Shown here: piece by piece, positions 45,480 to 56,800 of the stretch | Layout: every line of letters begins with the position of its first letter | Numbering within the stretch: position 1 is the first letter of the stretch | Origin: Owenia fusiformis | Lineage: Eukaryota; Annelida; Polychaeta; Sabellida; Oweniidae | Length of the DNA stretch: 60,000 nucleotides | NCBI GenBank assembly: GCA_903813345.2 | Contig: CAIIXF020000001.1 | Coordinates: 11,261,598 to 11,321,597, forward strand | Direction of reading: 5' to 3' | Made by a program: the position numbers and the translations under genes | The notes under the pieces: generated by a model | What the model saw: only the letters and a program-made list of their open reading frames with translations | What the model was told of the DNA's origin: nothing | Database searches by the model: none

Positions 45480-46502
45480 CAGGTTGGGCCAAAAAAACAA
45501 TACCCAACTTCAAATCAGGATAAAAATAGTTACATTCAATATGGTAGATTGACTTACATATCATTTTAAAGGTTATACATTTTCAAACAATTTGGTATTT
45601 AACACTTTGTCATGAAATCAATAGTAAAGTTTTATTATACTTATTTGGGAGGCCGGGTTGCTATTCAAGGTCTCCAGATTTTAGGGAGAAAAAAGTAAAT
45701 CTGCGGAATAATGTTAATTTTCTATTTATAGAATATCATTTTTTGTAAGTTGAATACATGCTTGGATATTGATATTTGCAACAATGTGTGGCTAAATTTA
45801 TTGTTTATGAATTTCAGTGTTGTTTGATAACATTTAACACTTTATTTATTTTAACAATTGCTCAATATACAGCGTCAACAATAAGCTTCAAGTGGTAGCG
45901 CAATCCATCAATAGCCTTATCGACAGATTTCTGTTGCAATTCATTTCAGCACTTTAGGATTCTGTGTTTCAGCTCATCAATGCTGTTTATCGGATACTTG
46001 CGATTGTACCACTTCCTCGAGATGGCTCCATGTATGGCAATCAACCACATTAGCATCGGGGTTGTTGGGTGGCCAAGCATCGAGATCAATCGAATTGACA
46101 CCTTGTTCGCAAAGGAATGCCAATGTCTCCTTAGATCTATGGTACAAGGCAATGTCTTGTTGAAAAATAAAATCCTCCATATACGTTTAATGTCTTTTAG
46201 CAGCCCCTTTGAGTAATTATTGATAATAAACAACACTGACATTTATAAACAATAAGTTTAGTCACACAACTATGTAAATATACGAGCATGTATTCACCTA
46301 ACAAAATGATATTCTATAAATAAAAAATTAACATAATTCCGCAGATTTACTATTTTCTCCCTAAAATCTAGAGACCTCACAAATAAGTATAATAAAACTT
46401 AAATATTAATTTCATGACAAAGTGTTATATACCAAACTGTTTGAAAATGGATTACCTTTAAAATGATATATAAATCAACGTATCATATTGAAAGTAGCTA
46501 TT
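45480..46502 (-). mobile_element. Tc1-like element with transposase relic, right end truncated
   Basis: The left end is TA|CAGGTTGGGCCAAAAAAAC. Long inverted arms (about 45525-45735 and 46300-46502) share TATCATTTTAAAGGT and ATTCCGCAGATTTACT segments. Between them the minus strand carries transposase remnants: FIFQQDIALYHRSKETLAFL, DAWPPNNP and WSHLEEVVQ, continuing in another frame. This is the DDE core and C-terminus of a Tc1-type transposase. The right arm breaks off exactly where the next element begins. Confidence 0.75.
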
Positions 46503-46700
46503 GCACTGGTGATCCACTCGATTACGCTGGTTACCGAAACGATTCGTTTTGGTAACAAAATGTCGGAACATCGAAGGTACGATTTTTCTTTTTTCCTTAT
46601 TTCACACGTTGTAGGCAGAATTCCGACGACATTTTTAATACAAACGTGTATCAGTATCATATGTTTAAGAAAATGTACATATTTGCGAACAAATAGTTCA

Positions 46701-47446
46701 TTATCCTGTTCCCGGACTATAGTCCTGTACGGAGCCAATACATTTGCCTGTACGATTACAACTTGGGAGAATTATCTACGCCCCTTCCACTTAAGAAACC
46801 TACCTCAATGCATTCTAGAACTCAAAATGTAACTTCTAATATATTGGAACCGCCGATTGTCTGGGTTAGTTGGCAGAACGAGGTCTTTTTGTTTCTTATG
46901 GCTCTTTTGGTCGAAGTTCGATTAAGATGGCGGTTATAACGGAATTTCCCGAACTCTTCCGTAATAGCACGAACTTGGTTTTTCGTTACTTCACTTCCAT
47001 GTAAAATGGATTTGTTTCCGGTAAGAAACATTGTTTAACCATTCGGTATACAGTTAAGAGCATAGGATGTCGACATGGCAGTAAATATTGAAAATATTGT
47101 CCGAAATTTTCGAAATTCCCTCTTACCCGAAACAAATCCATTTTACACGGAAGTGACGTAACGAAAAACCAAGTTCGTGCTATTACGGAAGAGTTCGGAA
47201 AATTCCGTTATAACCGCCATCTTAATCGAACTTCGACCAAAAGAGCCATAAGAAACAAAAAGACCTCGTTCTGCCAACTAACCCAGACAATCGGCGGTTC
47301 CAATATATTAGAAGTTACATTTTGAGTTCTAGAATGCATTGAGGTAGGTTTCTTAAGTGGAAGGGGCGTAGATAATTCTCCCAAGTTGTAATCGTACAGG
47401 CAAATGTATTGGCTCCGTACAGGACTATAGTCCTGGAACGGGATAA
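46701..47446. mobile_element. Fold-back (palindromic) insertion inside the left TIR
   Basis: 746 bp, bracketed by the 8-bp duplication ATAGTTCA (46693-46700 and 47447-47454). The termini are TTATCCTGTTCC and the complement of GGAACGGGATAA. The arms of about 325 bp (46701-47024 and 47120-47446) are near-identical inverted copies around a spacer of about 95 bp, so nearly the entire element is a hairpin. Open frames on the two arms are mirror images, not genes. The site without the insertion is preserved in the other copy of the host TIR at about 49465. Confidence 0.85.
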
Positions 47447-48652
47447 ATAGTTCAGAAGACAACAGAATCGTCGATTTAATTCCTCACTTAATTTACATAA
47501 ACGGTTTTTCGAAAAACAGTTAAGCAGTCAAGCCAAGTAAGTAAGTCAACATTCGAAAATAAAAATCTCAAAAATCGTACATCTTTGATTTCCAAAATAA
47601 TTTGTGAGGTGGTTATTTAGATGATAATACACATTTTAACGCACTAATTTTGAGTACATCTCGAATCCATTCTCAACAAAGCGTTCTCGAAATAAGTATT
47701 TGAAATGTTTGAGTTCGGGATGATAAAAGTACGTTAAGATATACCGCTCCTTAACAAACTCCTTCAGGAACAAGATATAGAATCAAATGCACATTCTTCC
47801 TATTTATTCCCTGACACATGCCAATGAATGTTGCATAAGTAAATATCTCCGTTTTAAAAAGTTTTGAAAACGTTGTTATCTACAGGTGCCATTTTTTATA
47901 ATTGAAAAACAAAATTGAACAATTTGCATTTCTAAATTGATAAGTTTCTTGGAATACAACTTAACTGTAAACGATTTAAGTCATTAAAAATATTTCCCTT
48001 AGTGAACCCATGCTGAATAGACAGTAACTGGGTCAATGTTTTGTGTTCAACCTTGTTTTCATGACTTTTAAACATGAGTCGACGATTATGTAGGAAATTT
48101 CATTTTCAAATGTAAGCGTGTCAACTCCTCTTTTTGCACAATATTTAGCCCTTTATAATGATAGATCGCTAAAATATGCATGTACCTCTCAATTAGGCGA
48201 TATGTTTTTCAATTTATAGATGTAAACTATAAACTCAAACAAAAATTCAAACCACCCGCTCTATTATTTTGATTACACAAGACGAAATTTCCACTCCCGG
48301 GGAGCACTTTGGTATCACTTTGAAGGAGGATTCTTGAAAAATCGTTCGAATTTTCACAAAGGGTTTCACGTAATGTTATTGCTTTGTTTAAGCCTCGACT
48401 TATATTATACTCAAATCCGATACCATAATTATGAATCAAAATGAAACATTCAATTCAACAGGTTAAATAATAAACCGTTTCGAGAATTGATGATTTGAGT
48501 TAATTGTGGATATTTATATAAATGTAAGTTGGCATGTATTCGACAGTTAATGTACACACATGATGTATGCATCAACGTGTGACTTAAATATTAATTCGTG
48601 ACTATCACATTTGGCTTCCCAAAATTAAGTTGTAAGTTACAGTGGTAGGAGA

Positions 48653-49117
48653 TTAACGAAAACGTCCATCACATCCACATATCCGTACGACGTCAAGTAT
48701 TAACAAAACACTTTTCGTGCATCTCGAACATGGCAAGGTTCTGTTATCCAGCAATGTGCTTTTCGAAAGAAAAAAATCACAAATCTCAACAAATTTCATT
48801 GAGTAGGATATTACATTCGAAATCACAACTTTCAAATTATTTTTTTTAACCAAGAATTGTAAGAACTTGAAACATGTTGTGAGTTTTTCAAACGGCATAT
48901 CCTCATTCACGTCCTTTGACAAGGATGAATCCATTTGAAAACATGGATTTTCTTGATTATTATTCAAAACTACCCTTGAAATATAAGTATGTAGGATATT
49001 ACAGTGTAATTTGACACGCATTTGTTTGCCCGATATCCTGAACAGATAAATGCAGCACCGTCTTGCAATATTTGAAAACCAAAAGTTCATTCTGTATGTA
49101 AACAAGAAAAAATACAT
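48653..49117 (-). other. Unidentified 154-codon open frame in the large TIR element
   Basis: Reading frame with scattered cysteines (CCI, CSRC, CGCD) and a hydrophobic start, but no domain I recognise. It lies in the interior of the element where a transposase would be expected. It may be a relic or chance. Confidence 0.2.
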
Positions 49118-49681
49118 TTATGGTTGGTTCATAATGAAAAATGACGAATAACATATATCTTTTGAAGTAGGGGTATACAGGGACACAGTGGAAAATCAGA
49201 AGTTTAGGTCATATCCCAAAGATTGCTTCACCAATATGTAACAGAACATCAAAATTATCATTTACACGTTTGCTGATAAGTTAATTGAAAATAATTATCC
49301 AGAGGTTTACTTTAATTGTGGCACCATTCTTAGTTAATATTGATGAACATACGAATATCGAATGTTGACTAAGTTACTTGTCTTGACCGTAAGATCTGCA
49401 CTTTTAACCCAAACCGTTTATGTAACTTAAGTGAGGAATTAAATCGACGATTCTGTTGTCTTCTGAGCTATTTTTTCGCAAACATGTACATTTTCTAAAA
49501 CATATGATGCTGATACACGTTTGTGAGAAAAAACGTCGTTGGGATTCTGCCTACAACGCGTGAAATAGGAAAAATCGTACCTTCGATGTCCGACATTTTG
49601 TTACCAAAACGAACCGTTCCGGTAACCAGCGTAATCGAGCGGATCACCAGTGCAGCGTGACGTCGTATTAATATTCTTATA

Positions 49682-50290
49682 CAGGGTGACACAAAAAATG
49701 ACACACACCTTACGTTGTTACTCGTTTGTCTTTTAACATATAGACTTGTAACATATAGACTTGTCCTTTGGCAAATTCAAAGCAGACATAATGCGAAAGC
49801 ACTGCCCAAAATATCAGGTGTGTAGCTCAAGTTGGTCAGTTTTTGAGCGTTACAACTTTTGCTCTAAATTTCGTCCATTCCTTTGCAGACACACACGGAT
49901 TCTACACAAAACATGCCACCTAGGTTTTGTATCATAACTAATGTAAATACTAATAATTTTGTCTTGTACTTTCAGGGAAATGAAGTCCATCCAATTAAAC
50001 ACAAAATAATGTAGTTGTTGTTGATATAATCATTATAACTTATTCTAAAATTATGTTACAAAAGGTGGGTGTCATTTTTTGTGTAAGATCCAGTTGCGCC
50101 AGCAAAGGAATAGACGACACATTTTGTAACGCTCATAAATGTGCATCTAAGTGAGCTAGTCATCTGAAACTTCTTGTGGAGTTGAAAAATGGAGTGTAGT
50201 TTTAATGTGGGAAAAACAAGTCAGAATTTCTTTAGACAAACAGTTATGAAACATTATGTAGGTGTGGGTGTCATTTTTTGTGTCAAGCGG
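49682..50290. mobile_element. MITE with Tc1/mariner-like ends
   Basis: TA-flanked. The left end is CAGGGTGACACAAAAAATGA, and the right end is the complement of TCATTTTTTGTGTCAAGCG. An extra inward copy (GGTGTCATTTTTTGTGT) lies at about 50066-50082. Non-coding. Confidence 0.65.
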
Positions 50291-50397
50291 TACCAAGGGC
50301 TTCATGGGTGATCGAATGTCCATAGAGAGATGGTAGTACTGTAAACCTGAGAATATCAATATAAGTATATTCTTATATTCTCTTTAACTGTCATCTT

Positions 50398-50403
50398 TTT
50401 ATT
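50398..50403 (-). promoter_or_regulatory. Candidate polyadenylation signal (metalloproteinase)
   Basis: AATAAA on the minus strand about 430 bp beyond the stop at 50835. No other convincing signal was seen nearer. Confidence 0.25.
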
Positions 50404-50834
50404 GGCCTAAAGCCTATGTTCTGTTTTTTCTATTTGTACTCAGAGTGTATCCAAATTGTTAGTACACACACATGTCATCCAGCTATAAATGGACTAAGAG
50501 TGGTATAGCTATTAGCTATAGCTATGTATTATCATTGTGCGCTTAGCTGTCTTTTTACAATTTTGTTTCATCAGCATCTGTCCATATATGATATCCTATC
50601 GGCAGAACCGACATGTACGCCTGCAGTACCTGCTCATAAATGTACGTCTTTTGGTGCACTCCCCCGCCCTCATATATATCAAGCAACGGCCCGGGTCTTG
50701 GTCTGTGCAGGTAGATCCTAAACAAAAATGATTTTTTTTTCATTATTATTGAGCTAACAAAATCAGAGTGGAAAAAGAAATCACGTCACTATAATAAGTA
50801 CAATTAATTAAGATATCAGGGGTAAATACAATTA

Positions 50835-53800
50835 CTATTTCCTATACTCACTCTGTGGATTTTCTCGCTCTGAAGATTGATTTGAACGGCAATAGTTGCA
50901 AGACTTGTAACAATTTGTCCTCATGTATTCTTCATTTGTCCTACAGGCTCCACGTACAGCCCAACTTGGGCATTCTGATGGCTTCTGGTCTATACATGAC
51001 CCACCTGCAGGAAGATTTCAATAGATTATATCGATACATGGAATTCGGGAGAGGGTGCCGATAGATGCTGGATGTGGGGAAGTAATCTAAAAACAAAATG
51101 GTTGCATTTATCGATATTCCAGTCAAACTGGTGAATGTCATCCACATACCAGTTTATAGTATTGAAATCTTCATCTATTACATACACAGATTTTCATTTT
51201 CACGATTTCGGCACACATGAACAATTTGAATTAGTTTTAGCCATTTTGAAAGCAGTTATTACGTGAATATAAAACAAAGGAAACTGTGCCTCAACTTTTT
51301 CGTACATAAATTTCCCTAAATGTTACCGTGGCTTTTGTCCACAGAATACGGTGTTCTTGTTGGACAAGTCTTTTTGTTGCATTTCTTGTCTTGATAACTC
51401 ACTCCATTACAAGAAGAACCTATGCAAGCACGCCGTCTCCTCGTGCTTCCTCCCGCACAAGACCTGCTGCAGGTAGACCACGTACCCCACTGAGCCCATC
51501 TACCTGGAAAAAATCAAACATAAGTCCTTGACCCAATATTTACCCTACCTTAGTAATTGACCATTCGGAAAGTTTTGCTGAAGATGAAAGTTAAACAAAT
51601 CCGATGGTTTATGTACCATAGCGAAGTCGACGGAAAGATAGCAGAAGTGATCCGTCTGTCTTCGAGAAGAGATATAGCCAGACCACCACTGTCTCTCTCT
51701 GTTCATGAGTGCCTGTGTTTATATTGGCTATTTACCTTCATAACTACAAGTTCTTTATTTTCGAATTGAAGCCCCATAGAAGGCGAGACTGGTTCGTCGT
51801 AGATATGGACAGTAAGACGACACAATAGCCCAATGAAAATGATTTATTATACATCATCACTTTTGATCGACTCACTTTTGGTTGTGCATGATTGAGTATT
51901 ACATTTTTTATCCTGAACAGATATTCCTTTACACGAATATCCTCGGGGGACACACGACCGCGTTCGTCTCTTGGATCCAGCCCCACACGAACGTGAACAC
52001 GCCGTCCACGACGACCACGAGTCCCATTTGCCTGAAATGTTTGAATGATACAATATGTATTTTGTTATACAGGGTGTTCCAAAAGTAACAGGACTGGTGC
52101 TGGCATTTTGTTGAATATGCACCAATCGTCTTCAAAATGTTACATCATGTACTTTCATGTATTGTTACTAAAACTTCAAAGTTTTGACAAAAATTATGAA
52201 ACTGGAGTAGAGTTATGGTTGCTATGGTACCATGACATCACAATAGCCGGGGCAACATTCCACGCAGAAAGTTACAGAGACTATAAGCATTTTGTACATC
52301 CCATATCAAAGTTAGAATCCAACAACTGGTGGGAATTACATTTGCTAAATACATCATTTAATATTCCTATATGTATCCTCTACTTTGAAAAGTGCGGTCC
52401 TCTTTAGTTAGTCCAAGAGTAGCACTCTGTATCCATGATTCAAACACATGAGTAAACCCATTTGATGACATCACGCAGGATCGATATGACAACTTGGAGA
52501 TGGTCAATCTCATCTTTAAAGGTCTTACCACACTGATTAGCATTCCATTCTATATATAAATGTAAAAATTAGATATTGCATGATCAGAAGAGTATGGTGC
52601 ATGGTCTTAGACCTCAAAACCTAAGCTCTGCTATAGCTGCAGTGGTCTTTAATGCTGACTTGTGGACAGGCGCCATTATCAAGGTGGATGACTGGCTTCA
52701 AATTAGGTATTTTCAAAAACTCAACAGTGAATTGCGCAGACTGTTATACATAATGATATTTCAGGAAATTGAATTAATATTAAAATTATTAAATCAAATT
52801 TGAATCTGAGTTGTATAGCAACACCATCACTATAAAGCAACTAATAAAACAAACAAGAAATGTTGTATTGTAATAGGTGAACTAGATACTTTCTTCAGTA
52901 ATATAAAAATGTTAGAAATTACATTTTCATGAAAAAGTTGCCCCGGGTATTGTGATGTCACGTTTCTATAGTAACCATAACTTAACCCGCCTTTTATTAT
53001 TTTTTCTGAACCTTAACAATCTTAGTTGCACTACGTCAAAGTACAATTTGTGAAAATTTGAACACACTCGGTGCATAATTGACAAAATGTCAGCACCAGT
53101 CCTGTTACTTTTGGAACACCCTGTACTAATCGGATAACTACTTTTTTCACCATAGTAGCGATATTTACGAATTTTACCATATGAAAATTATGTGGTGTTT
53201 TATTTATTTACAAAAACGGAATAAGTACCATTTCGGCTGCATGGATTGGTGTTACATTTCTTTGATTGTGTTGTTGCTCCGGAGCATGTCCCATACGCGC
53301 ATGTACGACGCCTCAGCCTAGAGCCTGTCCCGCAGGACTTCGTGCATTGATTCCACTCACCCCAGTCACGCCATTCACTCGCTGAAATTGATAGTCAATA
53401 GATTATCATTTGCACGAAACAATGTTTTCATGTTCGATCCATGAATCTTTTTTTCTTTACTCAAGTCTTTACTCTTGGTGGGCTGCAATGTATCATATAT
53501 TGACTCACATTATGTTTTAGGCCTTTCACCCAAATGGTACACTAAAATTGTGACCCTTTATAACACTAGTGAACACAAATTATAGTAACATGTTATACAA
53601 TTTTCATGATATCATTTTGTATATGAATTTTAAGTGGATGATTTATTTTAAGTGAATATGTAATGTGTGGCTTCAATGAAGACATGCATTAGCCGCTCCT
53701 CTGTTACTTATCACTATATCAGGATCTAGGCTCACTTTTACTTGCTGTACATGATTTACTGTTGCACGATTTCCATTGATAATTAAGACCTTTACAATTA

Positions 53801-56800
53801 GATCCATTACACGTTCTTCTCCTGGATTTAGTCCCGCCTCCACATTTCTCTGAACACGTGGACCAAGTTGCCCATGCGTTCCATTTCGCTACAAAAAATG
53901 ATCAGTTGACTTAATGTTCATGATATTCTCTCAATTACCAAGTCAATATTACGATGTATTTCGGATGGTGCTCTAGGCAGAAATAATCAGCAACTTATGA
54001 AATCACTATTATGCACTATCTTGTTTAATTGCACTATGTATCTAAGTGTAATTGTACCTGAAATAAAAACTTCGCTAATACGACTCTTCGATATAAAGAT
54101 GGCAGAAGCAGCAGTAGCCTTGCCCCAAGTCGGTATTATCTTTTATTTATATTGATTTTCAATTATATAGCAGTGAAAATATAAGAATAAAAAAAGTCAA
54201 AAGATACCGACCTAGGCAAGGCTACAGCAGCATCAGAATCATATATCTATTTCTAAATGCCCTTAACCTATGATTATACCTCTTGGACAAGAACGTGTGT
54301 TGCAGCGAGCCGTTTTATATGAATCTCCAGTACAACCTTGATCGCTGCAATATCTTCTCCTTACTTTTGTACCACCTCCACAACTCTTGGAACATGTTTC
54401 CCACGATGCCCACGGATGCCATTTTCCTGGAATATTTAAGCACACCCTGACGCAATTGTTATAAGATGGTGCGTGGTCATTAGATGAGATGAATGGGCCC
54501 TCTAAAGCAAATCAACATTTTGAACACTGTTAGTGAAAGAACCAACAGCAATATTTAAACACACCCTGACGCAATTGATGGCAACTGAGTCATAGATCCG
54601 GTCATAGGCAATCTACTCTACACTGAGCTAAACTTAACAAGACCAAACAAAATTGGAGGGCGTCAAACTATTGCTCAAGTGCATCATCGACTGAATTTCA
54701 AATACATATTTTAGGTCTTGGGAACTACACTACTATTTCACATAAAAGCAGCTTTTTCAAAAACGATCATCGTAATTAATTGTTATAAAATATCATGGTT
54801 TATATATCTCTTCAATGGTGCACTGAAATAGTCTAGTTTGTTGAACTTATACTTTTGCTGGTATTCGTAGATAAATGATCGTGACAGAAATAAAATTCGA
54901 AGTTATTTATCTGGATATCTTCATACTTATTAACCAGTAATTTGATGAAAGTACAGGTCTGGCAAATGTATCCGTTTGTCAGGGACCAAGTTACACAATT
55001 TGATTTGACATTTTGGAGCTTTGTCTGGTCCGGTACAGGTTAGTCTTGCGTGGTGTATACTCGTCAATAAAGCCCTGATACATTAGGTTGAAACTGATTT
55101 TCATTTACGATTTGTAATGTGATTCGAGCATATCATATACACCGAGGTACATGTACACAATACCATATTCAATTCCAGACTTGCTAATTTTCGAAGACTT
55201 CTGACATTTCTGTCTGCAAACATTTCTGTCTGCAAATAATATATCTAGCCAATACATGCCCTACTTTACTTGATTCGCCAAAAGTGGGTCAGAAAGGTTT
55301 ATTTTATATACGGTATGAATTTTGATTGCATCCATTTTACCAACTTATACGAACAACTGTCATATTGATAGAAGATACTCTTCTTAATAGTTATACATAC
55401 CTCTGGATGGGCACCTACTCGTGCCACAAGAACCAGTTTCCCTTGACGACCCGCTACAATTCCTCCCATAGCAACGGCGTTGCCTGGTCCGTGTTCCTCC
55501 ACCACAGGATCTGCTACATGATCCCCATGATGACCAGCTGCCCCAACGACCTACGGGGATGAAAAGCATTATCATTTTTACACAAGAGTGAAATTTGAGA
55601 ATGTTGAATACTGCAGATAAAGCCGCAAATGGGGCTTATAAACATTTCTGAAGGGCTCATTTTTGAGGGGGTTTAAAAAACTAATCATTTCAGTAGATTA
55701 CATTTCAAGCCTGGTGGAAATGGAAATGGGCCATGGTTTAGAACGTTTATTCTGTGATGACATTTTCTTCAGACACGCGGCTCACCGGTTAAGTCTAATA
55801 TTGATTTGACTTACATCCCCCCATCAAAAGGAAATGGTGTGGGCAACAGGGGGCAAGCGGTGTCCTCGGAACTCCTTTTCTCTGTAGAAGATTAATCGAT
55901 GTAATCTTTGTAATCATAGGATAAACAATACCTGATGATGGTTTATTCCAACCGCACGCATTGCATGACTTTTTGCAGTATGCCAACATATAGGTCGGAT
56001 TGCGTCGACACTGATCTTGTTTTGCCCATGCGCTACAATAGGCAGCGTAATCGTAGCAGTTAACGCTGCCACCACTACCAGAACCTGTAAAATCATTAAA
56101 GTTTTTGAAAGTTATATTGCCTTTGTAAAAAGTGTGAGCGAGTGTTTATAATTAAAAAGTGAATACTACTAAGTAAAAACTGAAATTTTCAATAACCTTG
56201 AAATTGTATTCTGTGCAAATGTTAAATTACTTTGAAATCATACCTTATTCAGAATAATTAATTAATTCAATTAAGCATGATTAAGGGATTATGAAAGTTT
56301 GGAATACGGAAGATATTTTCACAAATCGTTACCTGAACCATTCGAGCAACTTCTCAGTCTGCAGGCTTTGGTTTCACTTCCAGAACCACTGCATTTCCCT
56401 CCGTAGCAGCTTCTCCTTCTTGAGTAGACACCCTGGTCGCATGTTTTGGAGCAGCTGCTCCATGACGACCATACCGTCCAACGCCCTCGTGGAGGCGTCG
56501 TTGGACGAGATCCACCAGATCCACCAGATCCACTAGATCCACTGGATCCACTATTCCGCCCATATAAGCTCTGTATTCCATTGATGTCATCTTGGTGTAG
56601 ACTGAAGTCTTCTACGAAACCCTGGTAAAATGGATACATCGTCGCTCCCAATACATTAGTGTGGTCCAAACCAAGTGAATGCCCCAATTCGTGAACAGCA
56701 ACAATGAACAAATTGGTTCCTGAAATACAACAATGAAATAAAACTGCAAAGATCCACTATGATAGGACGTAAAGACCAGTGATCATTATTGTCAAAACTA

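Larger units (their letters stand above)
46503..49653. mobile_element. 3.15-kb element with about 250-bp terminal inverted repeats
   Basis: The left end GCACTGGTGATCC and what follows matches the complement of 49408-49653 for about 246 bp. The left repeat is split by the insertion at 46701-47446 and resumes at 47455-47509. The interior (47510-49407) has no recognised transposase. A minus-strand frame of 154 codons at 48653-49117 has no known domain. No target duplication is evident, and the superfamily is undetermined. Confidence 0.75.

Noticed and set aside
46488-47462. Open frames of 70-114 codons on both strands
   Set aside because: They are mirror images created by the palindrome and by the inverted ends. 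They have no domains and are not supported as genes.
55800-55890. Extra exon of the metalloproteinase gene between ShKT1 and TSP1-2
   Set aside because: Acceptor and donor look acceptable, but inclusion would leave the frame out of phase with the next exon. The encoded peptide shows no domain.
56354-56590. 78-codon minus-strand frame with [11 protein letters not shown] repeat
   Set aside because: It is an alternative frame of the Gly-Ser linker microsatellite in the metalloproteinase exon.
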